Shown here one piece after another: positions 1-9,018 of a stretch of 64,000 bases of DNA (the first letter of the stretch is position 1; the number at the start of each line of letters is the position of its first letter). This stretch comes from Desulfobacterales bacterium (GTDB lineage: Bacteria > Desulfobacterota > Desulfobacteria > Desulfobacterales > SpSt-501): NCBI GenBank assembly GCA_030834695.1, contig JAUQXK010000089.1, positions 62,001-126,000 on the forward strand. Reading direction: 5' to 3'. Under the pieces are notes generated by a model. That model saw nothing but the letters and a program-made list of their open reading frames with translations, was not told the origin of the DNA and ran no database searches. A program made the translations under genes and the position numbers.

Positions 1-19
1 CTTCTGACAGGAGCACCCA

Positions 20-640
20 ATGCCCATCGAACTCTGGCTCGCCTTTGTCGCCGCCTCGGGAGTGCTGCTGGTGATCCCCGGGCCGACGATCCTGACCGTC
101 ATCAGCTACTCGGTCGCCCACGGGCGGCGGTCGAACGCGCCTTTGGTGGCGGCCGTCGCGTTGGGTGATTCGACCGCGTTGGTCTTGTCCCTTCTCGGCC
201 TCGGTGCGCTGCTGCAGGCCTCCGCCGTCTGGTTTACCCTGGTCAAGTGGGCTGGCGGCCTGTACCTGCTTTGCCTTGGAATCAGAATGCTCCGTGCCGG
301 GGCGTCGCCCGCCGTCCTGTTGACCCCGGCCGCGGAGGCATCGCGCTGGAAGCTCTTCGCGAACACGTATCTCGTCACCGCTCTCAATCCCAAGGGCATC
401 GTGTTCTTCGTGGCGTTCCTCCCCCAATTCGTGAGCCCCGGCGCCAGCGCTGCGCACCAGCTCTGGATCCTGGCCATTACGTTTGTGGCGCTGGCCATCC
501 TGAACGCGAGCCTTTATGCCGTATTTGCGGCCTCCGCCCGCAAGCTCATGTCCTCACCCCACGCCAGCCGCCGCTTCAATCTCGCCGGCGGAACGCTCCT
601 ATCCGCCGCAGGCATATGGGCCTTGATGGCCAAACGGTAG
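20..640 (+). CDS. LysE/RhtB-family amino-acid exporter
   Basis: A 206-residue inner-membrane protein built almost entirely of hydrophobic helices. It carries the family signature near the N-terminus (residues 15-24, GVLLVIPGPT) and the conserved NPKG segment near residue 123. The length is typical of LysE/RhtB transporters, which export amino acids such as threonine, homoserine, lysine or leucine using the proton gradient; the substrate cannot be told from sequence. A good ribosome binding site AGGAG (9-13) precedes the ATG. The gene is complete, lies at the left edge of the window and converges on the sirtuin gene, so its operon partners, if any, lie outside. Confidence 0.88.
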   Translation: MPIELWLAFVAASGVLLVIPGPTILTVISYSVAHGRRSNAPLVAAVALGDSTALVLSLLGLGALLQASAVWFTLVKWAGGLYLLCLGIRMLRAGASPAVLLTPAAEASRWKLFANTYLVTALNPKGIVFFVAFLPQFVSPGASAAHQLWILAITFVALAILNASLYAVFAASARKLMSSPHASRRFNLAGGTLLSAAGIWALMAKR

Positions 641-663
641 GTATGAAAAATTAGATTTATCAG

Positions 664-1416
664 TCAGAACCGCTGATGATGGACAGCAACGGCCAGAGTC
701 GGCCCAATCTCGGCGTTCATCACCAGGTCCGCAAGGGAATCGAGCGGGGTGGGGTCGCGATTGAGGATGACGAGGCGGGCGCCGTTGCGTCGGGCAAGCT
801 CTGGGAAGCCGGCGGCGGGGTAGACCACCAGCGAGGAGCCGACGGCCAGGAACAGGTCGCAGGCCAGGGTGGCTTCCTCGGCCCGGCGCATGGCCTCCGG
901 AGGCATGGCCTGGCCGAAGGAGATGGTGGCGGTCTTGACGATCCCGGCGCAGCGGTCGCAGACCGGCAGGCTCTCGTCCCGTTCGAAGGCCGCGCGAATC
1001 GGCGCCAACTCGAAACGCGTGCCGCAGTCCAGGCAGGCGGCATAGGTGGTGTTGCCGTGAAGCTCGATCACCTGCTCCTCGGGGATGCCGGATGCCTGGT
1101 GCAGACCGTCCACGTTTTGAGTGATCACGAGCGCGGCCTTGCCGGATCGAACGAGCTTTGCAACTGCCAGATGTCCGTCGTTCGGTTTGGCCTCCCGGAT
1201 GTCCCGGTCCACCACAAACTTCAGGCGCCAGTATTCGCGGCGCTTGGCCTGGCTCGCCAGGAAGTCTTCGAAGTAGATCGGCTTATGACGGCTCCAGATG
1301 CCTCCGGGGCTGCGGAAGTCCGGGATCCCGGACTCCGTGCTGATACCGGCCCCGGTGAAGACCACCACCCGGCGGCTGGAGTCGATCAGGTCGCGCAGCC
1401 GGTCGGCGCCCTTCAT
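664..1416 (-). CDS. cobB: NAD-dependent protein deacylase, SIR2 family
   Basis: A 250-residue sirtuin that removes acyl groups from lysines using NAD. Seen: GAGIS (22-26) and PDFR (32-35) of the NAD pocket, TQNVDGLH (99-106), the catalytic His at about 120 in ELHG, four zinc-binding Cys in two CxxC pairs (128/131 and 153/156), and VGSSLVVYP near 192. This is a bacterial CobB/NpdA-type enzyme; the name does not mean the B12 enzyme CobB. Its ATG overlaps the stop codon of the upstream comM gene in an ATGA arrangement, so the two are probably translationally coupled. Substrate preference (acetyl or succinyl) is not clear. Confidence 0.93.
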   Translation of the reverse strand: MKGADRLRDLIDSSRRVVVFTGAGISTESGIPDFRSPGGIWSRHKPIYFEDFLASQAKRREYWRLKFVVDRDIREAKPNDGHLAVAKLVRSGKAALVITQNVDGLHQASGIPEEQVIELHGNTTYAACLDCGTRFELAPIRAAFERDESLPVCDRCAGIVKTATISFGQAMPPEAMRRAEEATLACDLFLAVGSSLVVYPAAGFPELARRNGARLVILNRDPTPLDSLADLVMNAEIGPTLAVAVHHQRF

Positions 1417-2951
1417 GCCGACAGCCGCGTGCCCCGATCCAGGTTGCGGTACTGGATCGCCTCGGAGATGTGGGAAGCGCCGACGTCGGGAACGCCTTCC
1501 AGATCGGCGATGGTGCGGGCGATCTTGAGCACCCGGTTGAAGGCCCGGGCGGAGAGGCCGAACTTGTCGATCGCGGCCTCCAGCAGACGGCGGGACGAAT
1601 CATCGATCCGGCAATGGGCGCGGATGTGACGGCTGCTCATCTGGGCGTTGCAGAAGATGCGGCTGCGGCTGAAGCGCTCGGACTGGACGTCCCGGGCGCG
1701 CGTCACGCGCTGTCGGATCTCGACCGAAGGCTCTCCCTGGGCGTCCTGCAAGAGGTCCGCATAGGGCACCGCCGGCACCTCAACGTGGATATCGATGCGG
1801 TCGAGCAGCGGCCCCGAGATCTTCGCACGGTAGCGGTGGATTTGAGGGTAGCTGCAGCGGCAGGCGTGCTTGCGGTCGCCGAAATAGCCGCACGGGCAGG
1901 GATTCATGGCCGCCACCAGCATGAAGCTCGACGGATAGGTCAAGGCCGAGGCGGCGCGGGAGATGGTCACTTTCATGTCTTCCAGCGGCTGGCGCAGAAC
2001 TTCCAGCACATGCTTCTTGAACTCCGGCAGCTCGTCCAGAAAAAGCACGCCGTGATGCGCCAGGCTGACCTCCCCCGGCCGGGGGATATGGCCGCCGCCG
2101 ATCAGGCCGGCATCGGATATGGTGTGATGCGGCGAGCGGAACGGACGGCGCGTGATCAGAGCCTCGCCTTTCTCCAGCATGCCCACCACGCTGAACACCT
2201 TGGTGGTCTCGATGGCCTCCGCAAAGCTGATGGGCGGAAGGATCGTCGCCAGGCGCTTGGCCAGCATGGTTTTGCCGGAGCCCGGCGGCCCGATCATGAT
2301 CAGATTATGGCCGCCGGCCGCCGCGATTTCCAGTGCGCGTTTGACGTGCTCCTGCCCCCGCACCTCGGCGTAGTCAACATCAAATTCGCCGTCTCTGTTG
2401 AAAATGGACTGAATGTCCGCCCGCACGGCGGCCACGGCGATCTGGCCGCGTAGCATCTCCACCGTTTCGGACAGCGTCTTGACCGGCAGCACGTCGATGC
2501 CGTCGACGACCGACGCCTCCAAACCGTTTTCATAGGGCACGATAATGGCTGAAAATCCGGACTGGCGGGCGGTGATCGCCATCGGCAGGGATCCCCTGAC
2601 CGGCTTGACGCGGCCGTCGAGGGAAAGCTCGCCCAGCACCAGGTAGCGCGAAATGGCCGCCTGCGGAATAATGCCGGTAGCGGTTAGAATCCCCAACGCG
2701 ATGGGCAGATCGAAGCCGGTGCCTTCTTTCTTGATGTCGGCCGGAGCCAGGTTGACCGTGATCCGATCGTCCGGGAAGCGGTACCCGGAATTGGAGATGG
2801 CCGATTTGACCCGTTCCCGGCTTTCCTTGACCGCCGCCTCCGGCAGGCCGACCGTCGCAAACGCAGGCAGCCCGGAAGTGATGTCCACCTCCACTTCCAC
2901 CCGATACGCATCGATTCCAAGCACCGCACTGCTGAGGACCTTGGCGAGCAC
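1413..2951 (-). CDS. comM: ComM/YifB family Mg-chelatase-like AAA+ ATPase
   Basis: About 512 residues, the usual length of YifB/ComM. The order is an N-terminal Lon-protease-like fold (1-180), then an AAA+ Mg-chelatase domain with Walker A GPPGSGKT (221-228), a Walker B LFLDELPEF near residue 300, and a Cys-rich insert near 365-380. In naturally competent bacteria ComM is a helicase promoting branch migration during recombination of incoming DNA; the role here is inferred from family. The reading frame is open further upstream, but I place the start at the GTG at 2951 because AAGGAGG lies just before it and homology begins there (VLAKVLSSAVLGID). Coupled to the sirtuin gene downstream. Confidence 0.92.
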   Translation of the reverse strand: MLAKVLSSAVLGIDAYRVEVEVDITSGLPAFATVGLPEAAVKESRERVKSAISNSGYRFPDDRITVNLAPADIKKEGTGFDLPIALGILTATGIIPQAAISRYLVLGELSLDGRVKPVRGSLPMAITARQSGFSAIIVPYENGLEASVVDGIDVLPVKTLSETVEMLRGQIAVAAVRADIQSIFNRDGEFDVDYAEVRGQEHVKRALEIAAAGGHNLIMIGPPGSGKTMLAKRLATILPPISFAEAIETTKVFSVVGMLEKGEALITRRPFRSPHHTISDAGLIGGGHIPRPGEVSLAHHGVLFLDELPEFKKHVLEVLRQPLEDMKVTISRAASALTYPSSFMLVAAMNPCPCGYFGDRKHACRCSYPQIHRYRAKISGPLLDRIDIHVEVPAVPYADLLQDAQGEPSVEIRQRVTRARDVQSERFSRSRIFCNAQMSSRHIRAHCRIDDSSRRLLEAAIDKFGLSARAFNRVLKIARTIADLEGVPDVGASHISEAIQYRNLDRGTRLSA

Positions 2952-3090
2952 GAAGCCTCCTTGACGACTGCGGCCGGACGCGGTGGGCAACCCCCGAACC
3001 GCTATGAACATCATACCAGAACCCCGCTGGACCGACAATCCTCGCCGCAGGCAGCGTCCTGCCGACGAAGGCCGCATGCCTTTTCCGCCG

Positions 3091-3858
3091 TCATGGGTCC
3101 AGGCGGGCGTAAATGTCTCCCGAAACGACGGCCGGGCCCAGGCTGTCGATCATCTGCTCAACGCGCGACGCGGAAACCCACTCCGGGCTTTCCAGGCGCA
3201 GCCGCTCCCGCAGGCTCCAATTGAATCGATAGCCTCCCAGGGCCGTCAACCGGCGCAGGCAGGCCTTTGCCCCGCCGGCATCAAAGCTGATGAATTCGAA
3301 CGAAAGTGCCGGGATCGGACGGGAAAGACCGGCAAGAGCCTGCGCTTCATATCCTTCCACATCGATCTTGCAGAAATCGGGCATTCCGTAATCTTCAATC
3401 AGCCGGTCCAGGGTGGTCACTTCCACTTCGACCCGATCCTCCCAGCGTTCGCGCTGGATGGCGGCGGCAGCCATGGCCGATCTCCAATCGGCCGGCGACA
3501 GGGTGCTGATGGTGGGATTCATGCGGTTGATGTGCATACTGGCGTTACCCGCATGAGCGCCGACGGCCTTGGGAATCAGCGTAAACATTGGCTCGCCGCG
3601 CCAGCGCTTGCGAAGATAGGCGGCGCATGCCGGCTGCGGCTCCAATGCGATGACCCGGGCGTCGAGATCCAGAAACGCCCGGCTGCGGCTTCCCAGATGC
3701 GCCCCGATGTCGAAGCCCAGAGAACCCGGACGGACGAACTGCCGGTAGAACCGGCGAAGCCTGCGCCGGGTGAATGGTTTCCAGAAGTAGATCGCCTGGG
3801 ACCGCAGCAGGCCCAAGCGGCTTTTCAGATCAGCCATCGCTTCCCGGGTCGCTTCCAT
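3091..3858 (-). CDS. FkbM-family SAM-dependent methyltransferase
   Basis: A 255-residue methyltransferase of the FkbM type. It shows the SAM-binding motif GFDIGAHLGS (48-57), an acidic residue after the second strand (ALEP, 71-74) and the FkbM hallmark KIDVEGYE (164-171). FkbM enzymes O-methylate sugars, polyketides or other small molecules; the acceptor here is unknown. Its start lies inside the end of the upstream methyltransferase gene (29-base overlap), so the two proteins are very likely made together and may modify the same product. No glycan or natural-product genes adjoin, so the pathway stays open. Confidence 0.83.
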   Translation of the reverse strand: MEATREAMADLKSRLGLLRSQAIYFWKPFTRRRLRRFYRQFVRPGSLGFDIGAHLGSRSRAFLDLDARVIALEPQPACAAYLRKRWRGEPMFTLIPKAVGAHAGNASMHINRMNPTISTLSPADWRSAMAAAAIQRERWEDRVEVEVTTLDRLIEDYGMPDFCKIDVEGYEAQALAGLSRPIPALSFEFISFDAGGAKACLRRLTALGGYRFNWSLRERLRLESPEWVSASRVEQMIDSLGPAVVSGDIYARLDP

Positions 3859-4723
3859 GCTTTTCGAAAACCAGCAGCCGATAATCGATCAGGCCTTCCA
3901 GATAGCATTTTTGCTTGGCATCCCCGCCCACCAGCGCTTTGAGATAGGTATGGCGCTCCATCCGGCCTCCGAACAGTCGAGAAAGCAGTGCAATCGCCCG
4001 ATCCCGCGGCCGGCTCAGGCGCAGCTGCGGGGTCAGGTTCCAATCCCGGATGAGGCGGAAGCCTTGTGCTTCGGCGATGGAATTGAGCGCGGCAACACCT
4101 CGCAGACCCGGCAGAAGCCAATTTCGACGGTAAACGTCGAGCAGCCTCGCGTGCCGAGCGGGCAGATCTCGGCTGGGCATTGCATCGCTCAGGCAATCGT
4201 CGATGAGGGCGAGCCTGCCACCGGGCGGCAGCACCTGCGCTTGAACACCGAAAAAGATTTCCGGATCCGGACCGTGCGCAAAGGCTTCGATGGCATAGCA
4301 AAAGTCGGCCCCGAACCGCTCGGCCGGCAGCTGCAAAAAACAGCCTTCTGCGATATGAAACCGGTCCCTTTGATTTTCAGGAATCCGGCGGCGGGCATAG
4401 TCTACTTGAACGGGGCTCAGGCTGATGCCTTGCAGCAATCGGAGGCCGGGCAGCCGCCGGCCGAGATAGAAAAGCGTGCCGCCCACCCCGCAGCCCAAGT
4501 CGAGCACCCGGTCGGCCGGATACGGGCAGCGCTCGATTTCGCGGGCGACCAACTCATTGGCATAATTCATGGCCTCACCCAGCGAACGAACTCCCGGAGG
4601 CCATAAGGCCCCATGGATGTTGAAAGTGCCTTCATCCTTTCCCCAGCGCAGGAAGCGCTCGGTATTATGATCGTAATACTCCCTTACCTGCCGAGGATGC
4701 CTGGATCGTTCCACGTTGTCCAT
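3830..4723 (-). CDS. Class I SAM-dependent methyltransferase
   Basis: A 297-residue Rossmann methyltransferase. Motif I is DLGCGVGGT (75-83), followed by a GISLSPVQVDYARRR segment that resembles the sterol, tocopherol and small-molecule C/O-methyltransferase group. The N-terminus (YYDHNTERFLRWG) is also typical of that group. It is the first gene of a two-gene unit with the FkbM methyltransferase, overlapping it by 29 bases. A gap of about 180 bases separates it from the divergent ATPase gene and probably holds both promoters. The substrate cannot be assigned. Confidence 0.8.
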   Translation of the reverse strand: MDNVERSRHPRQVREYYDHNTERFLRWGKDEGTFNIHGALWPPGVRSLGEAMNYANELVAREIERCPYPADRVLDLGCGVGGTLFYLGRRLPGLRLLQGISLSPVQVDYARRRIPENQRDRFHIAEGCFLQLPAERFGADFCYAIEAFAHGPDPEIFFGVQAQVLPPGGRLALIDDCLSDAMPSRDLPARHARLLDVYRRNWLLPGLRGVAALNSIAEAQGFRLIRDWNLTPQLRLSRPRDRAIALLSRLFGGRMERHTYLKALVGGDAKQKCYLEGLIDYRLLVFEKHGSDPGSDG

Positions 4724-4905
4724 GATTGTTTTTCGCCGGGAGTCGGCCGCACCGCTTTATTCTTACACCTTTCTCGACAGATGGGGCAATCTGGAAATTC
4801 TTGCCCTGGCGAAAATATCATCCAGCCGATTGACATTGCATCGACCCTGGTTAATTTTTACACCAATGAAATTTAGACTTGACTATCTTTCAGTGATATG
4901 AAACA

Positions 4906-6135
4906 ATGCCGGCCATGCTGGATCGTCCGCTGTACCGAAATACATGGAGGGAACTGACCCGCGAAAAACGCATGGTTTTTTTGGCGGGAGCGCGTCGCGT
5001 CGGGAAGACCACCTTTGGGGGAATGATCGGGCAGTCGTATCCGAACCATGTTTACGTGAACTGGGAAATACCGGAAGACCGCACGCGGTTGATCCGCACC
5101 CCCACGTTCTTTGAAGAAGCCGAGCGCAGGGACGAATCCACGCCGTTCGTGATGTTCGATGAGATCAACCGGCACCGCGGCTGGCGCAGATACCTCAAGG
5201 GCGCCTTCGACCGGGTAGAAGGCGATTACCAGTTCCTGGTAGCCGGCAGCAGCCGGCTGGATTACCCCCAGCGCCGGGGCGACTCCCTGGCCGGACGCTA
5301 TTACTTGCTGCACCTGTGGCCGTTCACCCAGGCGGAGATGGGCCGTGCCAACCTGACGCCGGAAGCCTTTTTCGACAACCCGCTGCAGGTCAGCATGGAC
5401 CGGCAATCCGAACTCGGGGCGCTGTGGAATACGCTTTCAGAGCAAAGCGGCTTCCCGGAGCCGTTCCTCTCCGGCCGGAAGACCTCCTACCGGCGCTGGT
5501 CTACCGCCTACGCTGAGCAGGTGATCCGTGAGGATATCCGGGACCTGACAGGGGTCAAGGGAATCGCGGAGCTGGAAACGCTCTACCACCTGCTGCCGGC
5601 CCAGGTGGGGCGCTTGCTGTCGGTGCCGGCCCTGGCTCAGGGTCTCCAGGTGGCATACAATACGATCCGCAGTTGGCTGATGACCCTGCAACGGTTTTTT
5701 GTAATTCTCAGCCTCGCGCCCTGGTCGCAGGATGTGCCCCGGGCGATTCAAGAAGGGCAGAAAATTTACTTATGGGACGTTCCCCGGGTGCGGGATGCCG
5801 AAGCGCGCTTTGAGAACATGGTGGCGCTGGAGCTTTGTCGGGCGGTTTCCAGCTGGAACGAAATGGGCTATGGCCGCTTCAGCCTGAATTTCATCCGCAC
5901 CAAGGACCAGCAGGAGGTCGATTTCGTCCTGAGCGACGACGGTCGACCGGTCCTGTTGGTGGATGCCCGGGCGCAGGAGCACCAACCGTCGGCCGCTTTG
6001 ATGAAGTTCCAGGCCGCCCTGAAAGTTCCCGCCGTCCAGCTGGTGCAGGCGGCGGCAGGCTACCGCCGGGTATCCAACGATGAGCAAAGCATTCTGATCG
6101 CGCCGGCCTGCCAGTATCTGGCGGGGCTTCCATAA
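4906..6135 (+). CDS. DUF4143-type AAA ATPase (AAA_14 family)
   Basis: A 409-residue protein with Walker A GARRVGKTT (28-36), Walker B FVMFDEI (81-87), and a sensor-like LVAGSSRLD stretch. The C-terminal half has the DUF4143 pattern, with a winged-helix-like segment and a nuclease-like strand near the end (QEVDFVLSDD...VLLVDA). Proteins of this group are widespread, often horizontally spread, and mostly of unknown role. It stands alone between divergent methyltransferases and the polyamine cluster, and the AT-rich flank (6150-6260) would fit an inserted gene. Function not assigned beyond ATP binding. Confidence 0.8.
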   Translation: MPAMLDRPLYRNTWRELTREKRMVFLAGARRVGKTTFGGMIGQSYPNHVYVNWEIPEDRTRLIRTPTFFEEAERRDESTPFVMFDEINRHRGWRRYLKGAFDRVEGDYQFLVAGSSRLDYPQRRGDSLAGRYYLLHLWPFTQAEMGRANLTPEAFFDNPLQVSMDRQSELGALWNTLSEQSGFPEPFLSGRKTSYRRWSTAYAEQVIREDIRDLTGVKGIAELETLYHLLPAQVGRLLSVPALAQGLQVAYNTIRSWLMTLQRFFVILSLAPWSQDVPRAIQEGQKIYLWDVPRVRDAEARFENMVALELCRAVSSWNEMGYGRFSLNFIRTKDQQEVDFVLSDDGRPVLLVDARAQEHQPSAALMKFQAALKVPAVQLVQAAAGYRRVSNDEQSILIAPACQYLAGLP

Positions 6136-6407
6136 CGTCGAGCCGAAAGGAGGGATGCCGCAGTCAAAGTCCATACTTTTAAAAACTATTTGGAATCACT
6201 AACAAAAAATAGTATTGCAAAAAAAAAATTTAGTGCTATTTTTACGCCTCTTTAAAATGCGGAAATCCCGTATCCCGGGGATGAGCCGCGAGCGGCTGGA
6301 GCGGACTTTTGATGACCCACGGCGCCTATAACAAGGGGCCGCATCTGAAGTCCAGGGGGCAAACCTCGAATCAGGATTTTTTATGAGACTAAAGGGGAAC
6401 ACAGGGA
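6136..6407 (+). other. Leader region before the arginine decarboxylase
   Basis: A 272-base gap without a gene. The first half is AT-rich (near 6175-6245) and the second half is GC-rich with self-complementary stretches, including GGACTT near 6302 and AAGTCC near 6350 that could pair around an inner GC-rich loop. I recognise no known riboswitch. It probably holds the promoter and a structured leader for the polyamine genes. An AGGGG about ten bases before the GTG start could be the ribosome binding site. Confidence 0.3.
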
Positions 6408-6992
6408 GTGGAAAAAGAAGATATCTTGCACGTGGAAGGTCGTTTGGGTGAGCTGATCATTGGTAACCGCATCCCCAAAGACTACTTCGTTACCAGGGGG
6501 ACGGGTCAAAGCGACCTCACCGTTCACGCGGGTTCCTATCATCTCGCCCTCAAGGCGGCAGGCGTCGAGATGTGCAACATCATGACCTATTCCTCCATCC
6601 TGCCGAGCATCGCCAATGAAATTCCAAGGCCGGCGCGCCTGGTCCACGGCTCCGTCATGGAGTCCATCTTCTCCGTGTGCACGGTGAACAAGGGTGAACG
6701 CGCCACCGCCGGGATCATCTACGGCTGGCTCTACGACAAGAAGACGCGCCACAAATACGGCGGGCTCGTGTGCGAGCTCTACGGCGACCACTCGATCCAG
6801 GAGATCGAGCGCCGGCTGCACGCCAGCGTCGAGGAGCTCTACTACAATGGATACTCGGACGATTTCGAGCTGAAGGATCGGCGCCTCATCACCGAAAGCT
6901 TCGTGCCGGAGAAGAAATACGGAACGGCGCTCGCGGCCCTGTGCTTTGTGAATTACCATTACCCGATCCTGCGGGTAAATTTGAACGCCTGA
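6408..6992 (+). CDS. pdaD: Pyruvoyl-dependent arginine decarboxylase
   Basis: A 194-residue proenzyme that would self-cleave to form a pyruvoyl cofactor and convert arginine to agmatine. The key feature is a Ser-Ser pair followed by ILP (residues 62-65 in TYSSILP), matching the cleavage site of the archaeal and chlamydial enzymes. Upstream are GNRIPKDYF and GTGQSD, typical of the beta chain. The start is a GTG at 6408; there is no in-frame ATG near it. The stop overlaps the agmatinase ATG by one base, so product and next enzyme are coupled. This PLP-independent decarboxylase is the first step of the local putrescine route. Confidence 0.92.
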   Translation: MEKEDILHVEGRLGELIIGNRIPKDYFVTRGTGQSDLTVHAGSYHLALKAAGVEMCNIMTYSSILPSIANEIPRPARLVHGSVMESIFSVCTVNKGERATAGIIYGWLYDKKTRHKYGGLVCELYGDHSIQEIERRLHASVEELYYNGYSDDFELKDRRLITESFVPEKKYGTALAALCFVNYHYPILRVNLNA

Positions 6993-7849
6993 TGTCCGAT
7001 TTCGGTGCGATCCCAGCCGAATATGCCGGGGAAGAAGCGGCACGCATCGTCGTGTTGCCGGTTCCCTACGACGAAACCTCCACGTGGATGAAGGGCGCCG
7101 ACCGCGGTCCGCAGGCCATCATCGCGGCCTCGGCCAATATGGAGCTCTTCGACATCGAAACCGGCAGCGAGGTTTTTCGTCAGGGCATCTTCACGGCCCC
7201 GGCCGTTACCGAGCGGACATCGCCCGAAGTTCTGGTAGCCGCCGTGCGCGAGCGTGTCGGCGGCTATGTCGACAAAGGTAAATTCGTCATCGTCGTCGGC
7301 GGCGAACACTCGGTGAGCGTGGGCAGCATACAGGCCCATGCCGCACGCCACCCGGGCATGGCCGTGCTTCAGCTGGACGCCCACGCGGATCTGCGCGATG
7401 AGTATGAGGGCAGCCGGTTCAACCATGCCTGCGTCATGGCGCGGACGCGGGAGATCTGCCCCATGGTCCAGGTCGGAATCCGCAGCATGGACCGGGCCGA
7501 ACAGGCGAGCCTGACGCCCGGCAGTGTCTTCTGGGCGCACGACATCGCCGACGACGCGGGCTGGATCGACGCCGTGCTCGCACGGCTGCCGGCAGCGTGT
7601 TACGTCACCATCGACCTGGACGTATTCGACCCAGCGGTCATGCCGTCCACCGGCACGCCGGAGCCCGGCGGCCTTTTCTGGTACGATGTAACCCGCCTGT
7701 TGCAGGCGGTGAGCCGGCGCTGCCGGGTGGTGGGGTTCGATGTGGTCGAGCTCTGCCCAAGCGACCACAACCGCGCACCGGATTTCCTGGCCGCCAAGCT
7801 GATCTATAAATTTCTAAGCTGGTGTTTTGAGCGGACCCCACAACCGTAA
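6992..7849 (+). CDS. speB: Agmatinase (ureohydrolase family)
   Basis: A 285-residue ureohydrolase that would split agmatine into putrescine and urea. The binuclear manganese site is intact: GGEHS (103-107), DAHADLRD (129-136), FNHA with a conserved His (near 145) and DLDVFDP (208-214). The open frame extends upstream inside the decarboxylase gene, but the ATG at 6992 overlaps the decarboxylase stop (TGATG) and homology begins at that point. Arginase is less likely because the neighbour makes agmatine. It is the second step of the cluster. Confidence 0.92.
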   Translation: MSDFGAIPAEYAGEEAARIVVLPVPYDETSTWMKGADRGPQAIIAASANMELFDIETGSEVFRQGIFTAPAVTERTSPEVLVAAVRERVGGYVDKGKFVIVVGGEHSVSVGSIQAHAARHPGMAVLQLDAHADLRDEYEGSRFNHACVMARTREICPMVQVGIRSMDRAEQASLTPGSVFWAHDIADDAGWIDAVLARLPAACYVTIDLDVFDPAVMPSTGTPEPGGLFWYDVTRLLQAVSRRCRVVGFDVVELCPSDHNRAPDFLAAKLIYKFLSWCFERTPQP

Positions 7850-7955
7850 AACGGGTAAGCCACCACCCGAAACAGGGCGGTCCCAGGTTGCCCCCTCAAA
7901 TTCAGGCCCTCCACCAGAGGTGAGGGGTTTAGAAAAAAGCTAAGGACGTTGTCGG

Positions 7956-8969
7956 ATGAAAAAGAAAGCGCTTCTCAAAAAACCCGTGCGGCACGTTGAC
8001 GTCACCTCGTTCGACGCCACTCCCATTATCGACGCCATGCGCGAGATGTCCTTCACCTCGCGGGACACTGCCGCTGCGGCCGACATTTTCGAGCGCATGC
8101 TGCGGGACAAGGGCTGCACCATCGTGCTGTCGCTGGCCGGCAGCACCAGCGCGGCGGGCTGTATGCAGGTGTACGCCGACATGGTCCAGTACAACATGGT
8201 GGATGCCGTAGTGGCCACCGGCGCATCCATCGTGGACATGGACTTCTTCGAAGCCCTGGGCTTCAAACATTACCAGGGCTCGCCCAACGCGGACGACCGC
8301 CAGCTGCGCGAGCTCTACATCGACCGCATCTACGACACCTACATCGACGAGGAGCAGCTGCAGGCCTGCGACATGACGGTCAAGAAAATCGCCGACGCGC
8401 TGCCGCCCAAGCCTTATTCCTCCCGGGAGTTCATCCACGAGATGGGGCGCTACCTGACGGAGCACGCCGTCAAGAAGGGCTCGCTGGTCGAACTCGCCTA
8501 TCGCCACAACGTTCCCATCTTCTGCCCGGCCTTCACCGATTCGAGCGCTGGCTTCGGTCTAGTCAAGCATCAGGTGGAGCGGCCCGACCGGCATCTGACC
8601 CTGGACTCCATCCGTGACTTTTACGAGCTCACCCGGATCAAAATGGAGGCCAAGACCACCGGCGTCTTCATGATCGGCGGCGGGGTGCCCAAGAATTTCA
8701 TCCAGGACACGGTCATCTGCGCCGAGGTGCTGGGCCGGGACGTACCCATGCACAAATACGCCGTGCAGATCACCGTCGCCGACGCGCGTGACGGTGCCTG
8801 CTCGAGCTCCACCCTCAAGGAAGCCTCCTCCTGGGGCAAAGTGGATACGGCTTTTGAGCAGATGGTATTCGCCGAGGCGGGGTCGGTGCTCCCGCTCATC
8901 GTCAGCTACCTGTATCACCAGGAAAGCTGGCGCAAGCGCAAACGGCGTGAATGGGCGAAGCTTTTTTGA
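7956..8969 (+). CDS. Deoxyhypusine-synthase-family protein (polyamine aminobutyl transferase)
   Basis: A 337-residue NAD-dependent enzyme of the deoxyhypusine synthase (DHS) family. It keeps the lysine that carries the aminobutyl group, in the motif SSWGK (291-295), the NAD-side segment ATGASIVD (87-94) and GGGVPKN (241-247). In eukaryotes and archaea DHS modifies eIF5A, which bacteria lack; relatives in bacteria and plants make homospermidine from putrescine. Since it follows an arginine-to-putrescine pair by 106 bases on the same strand, a polyamine such as homospermidine or spermidine is the likely product. A true protein target is an alternative but less likely. It is shorter than human DHS by about 30 residues. 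Confidence 0.85.
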   Translation: MKKKALLKKPVRHVDVTSFDATPIIDAMREMSFTSRDTAAAADIFERMLRDKGCTIVLSLAGSTSAAGCMQVYADMVQYNMVDAVVATGASIVDMDFFEALGFKHYQGSPNADDRQLRELYIDRIYDTYIDEEQLQACDMTVKKIADALPPKPYSSREFIHEMGRYLTEHAVKKGSLVELAYRHNVPIFCPAFTDSSAGFGLVKHQVERPDRHLTLDSIRDFYELTRIKMEAKTTGVFMIGGGVPKNFIQDTVICAEVLGRDVPMHKYAVQITVADARDGACSSSTLKEASSWGKVDTAFEQMVFAEAGSVLPLIVSYLYHQESWRKRKRREWAKLF

Positions 8970-9018
8970 TCTTTTAAGGACCTGGCCTGAAGACGGATTC
9001 CAACCCGGTGGTCGTTTC

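Noticed and set aside
676-1629. 317-codon plus-strand frame opposite the sirtuin gene
   Set aside because: It is antisense to clear sirtuin motifs and has no recognisable protein features.
1470-2453. 327-codon plus-strand frame opposite comM
   Set aside because: It is a shadow of the GC-rich comM gene; composition is His/Gly/Arg-rich with no domain, and comM is certain.
2983-3942. 319-codon plus-strand frame opposite the FkbM gene
   Set aside because: Shadow frame; the FkbM motifs on the minus strand decide the coding strand.
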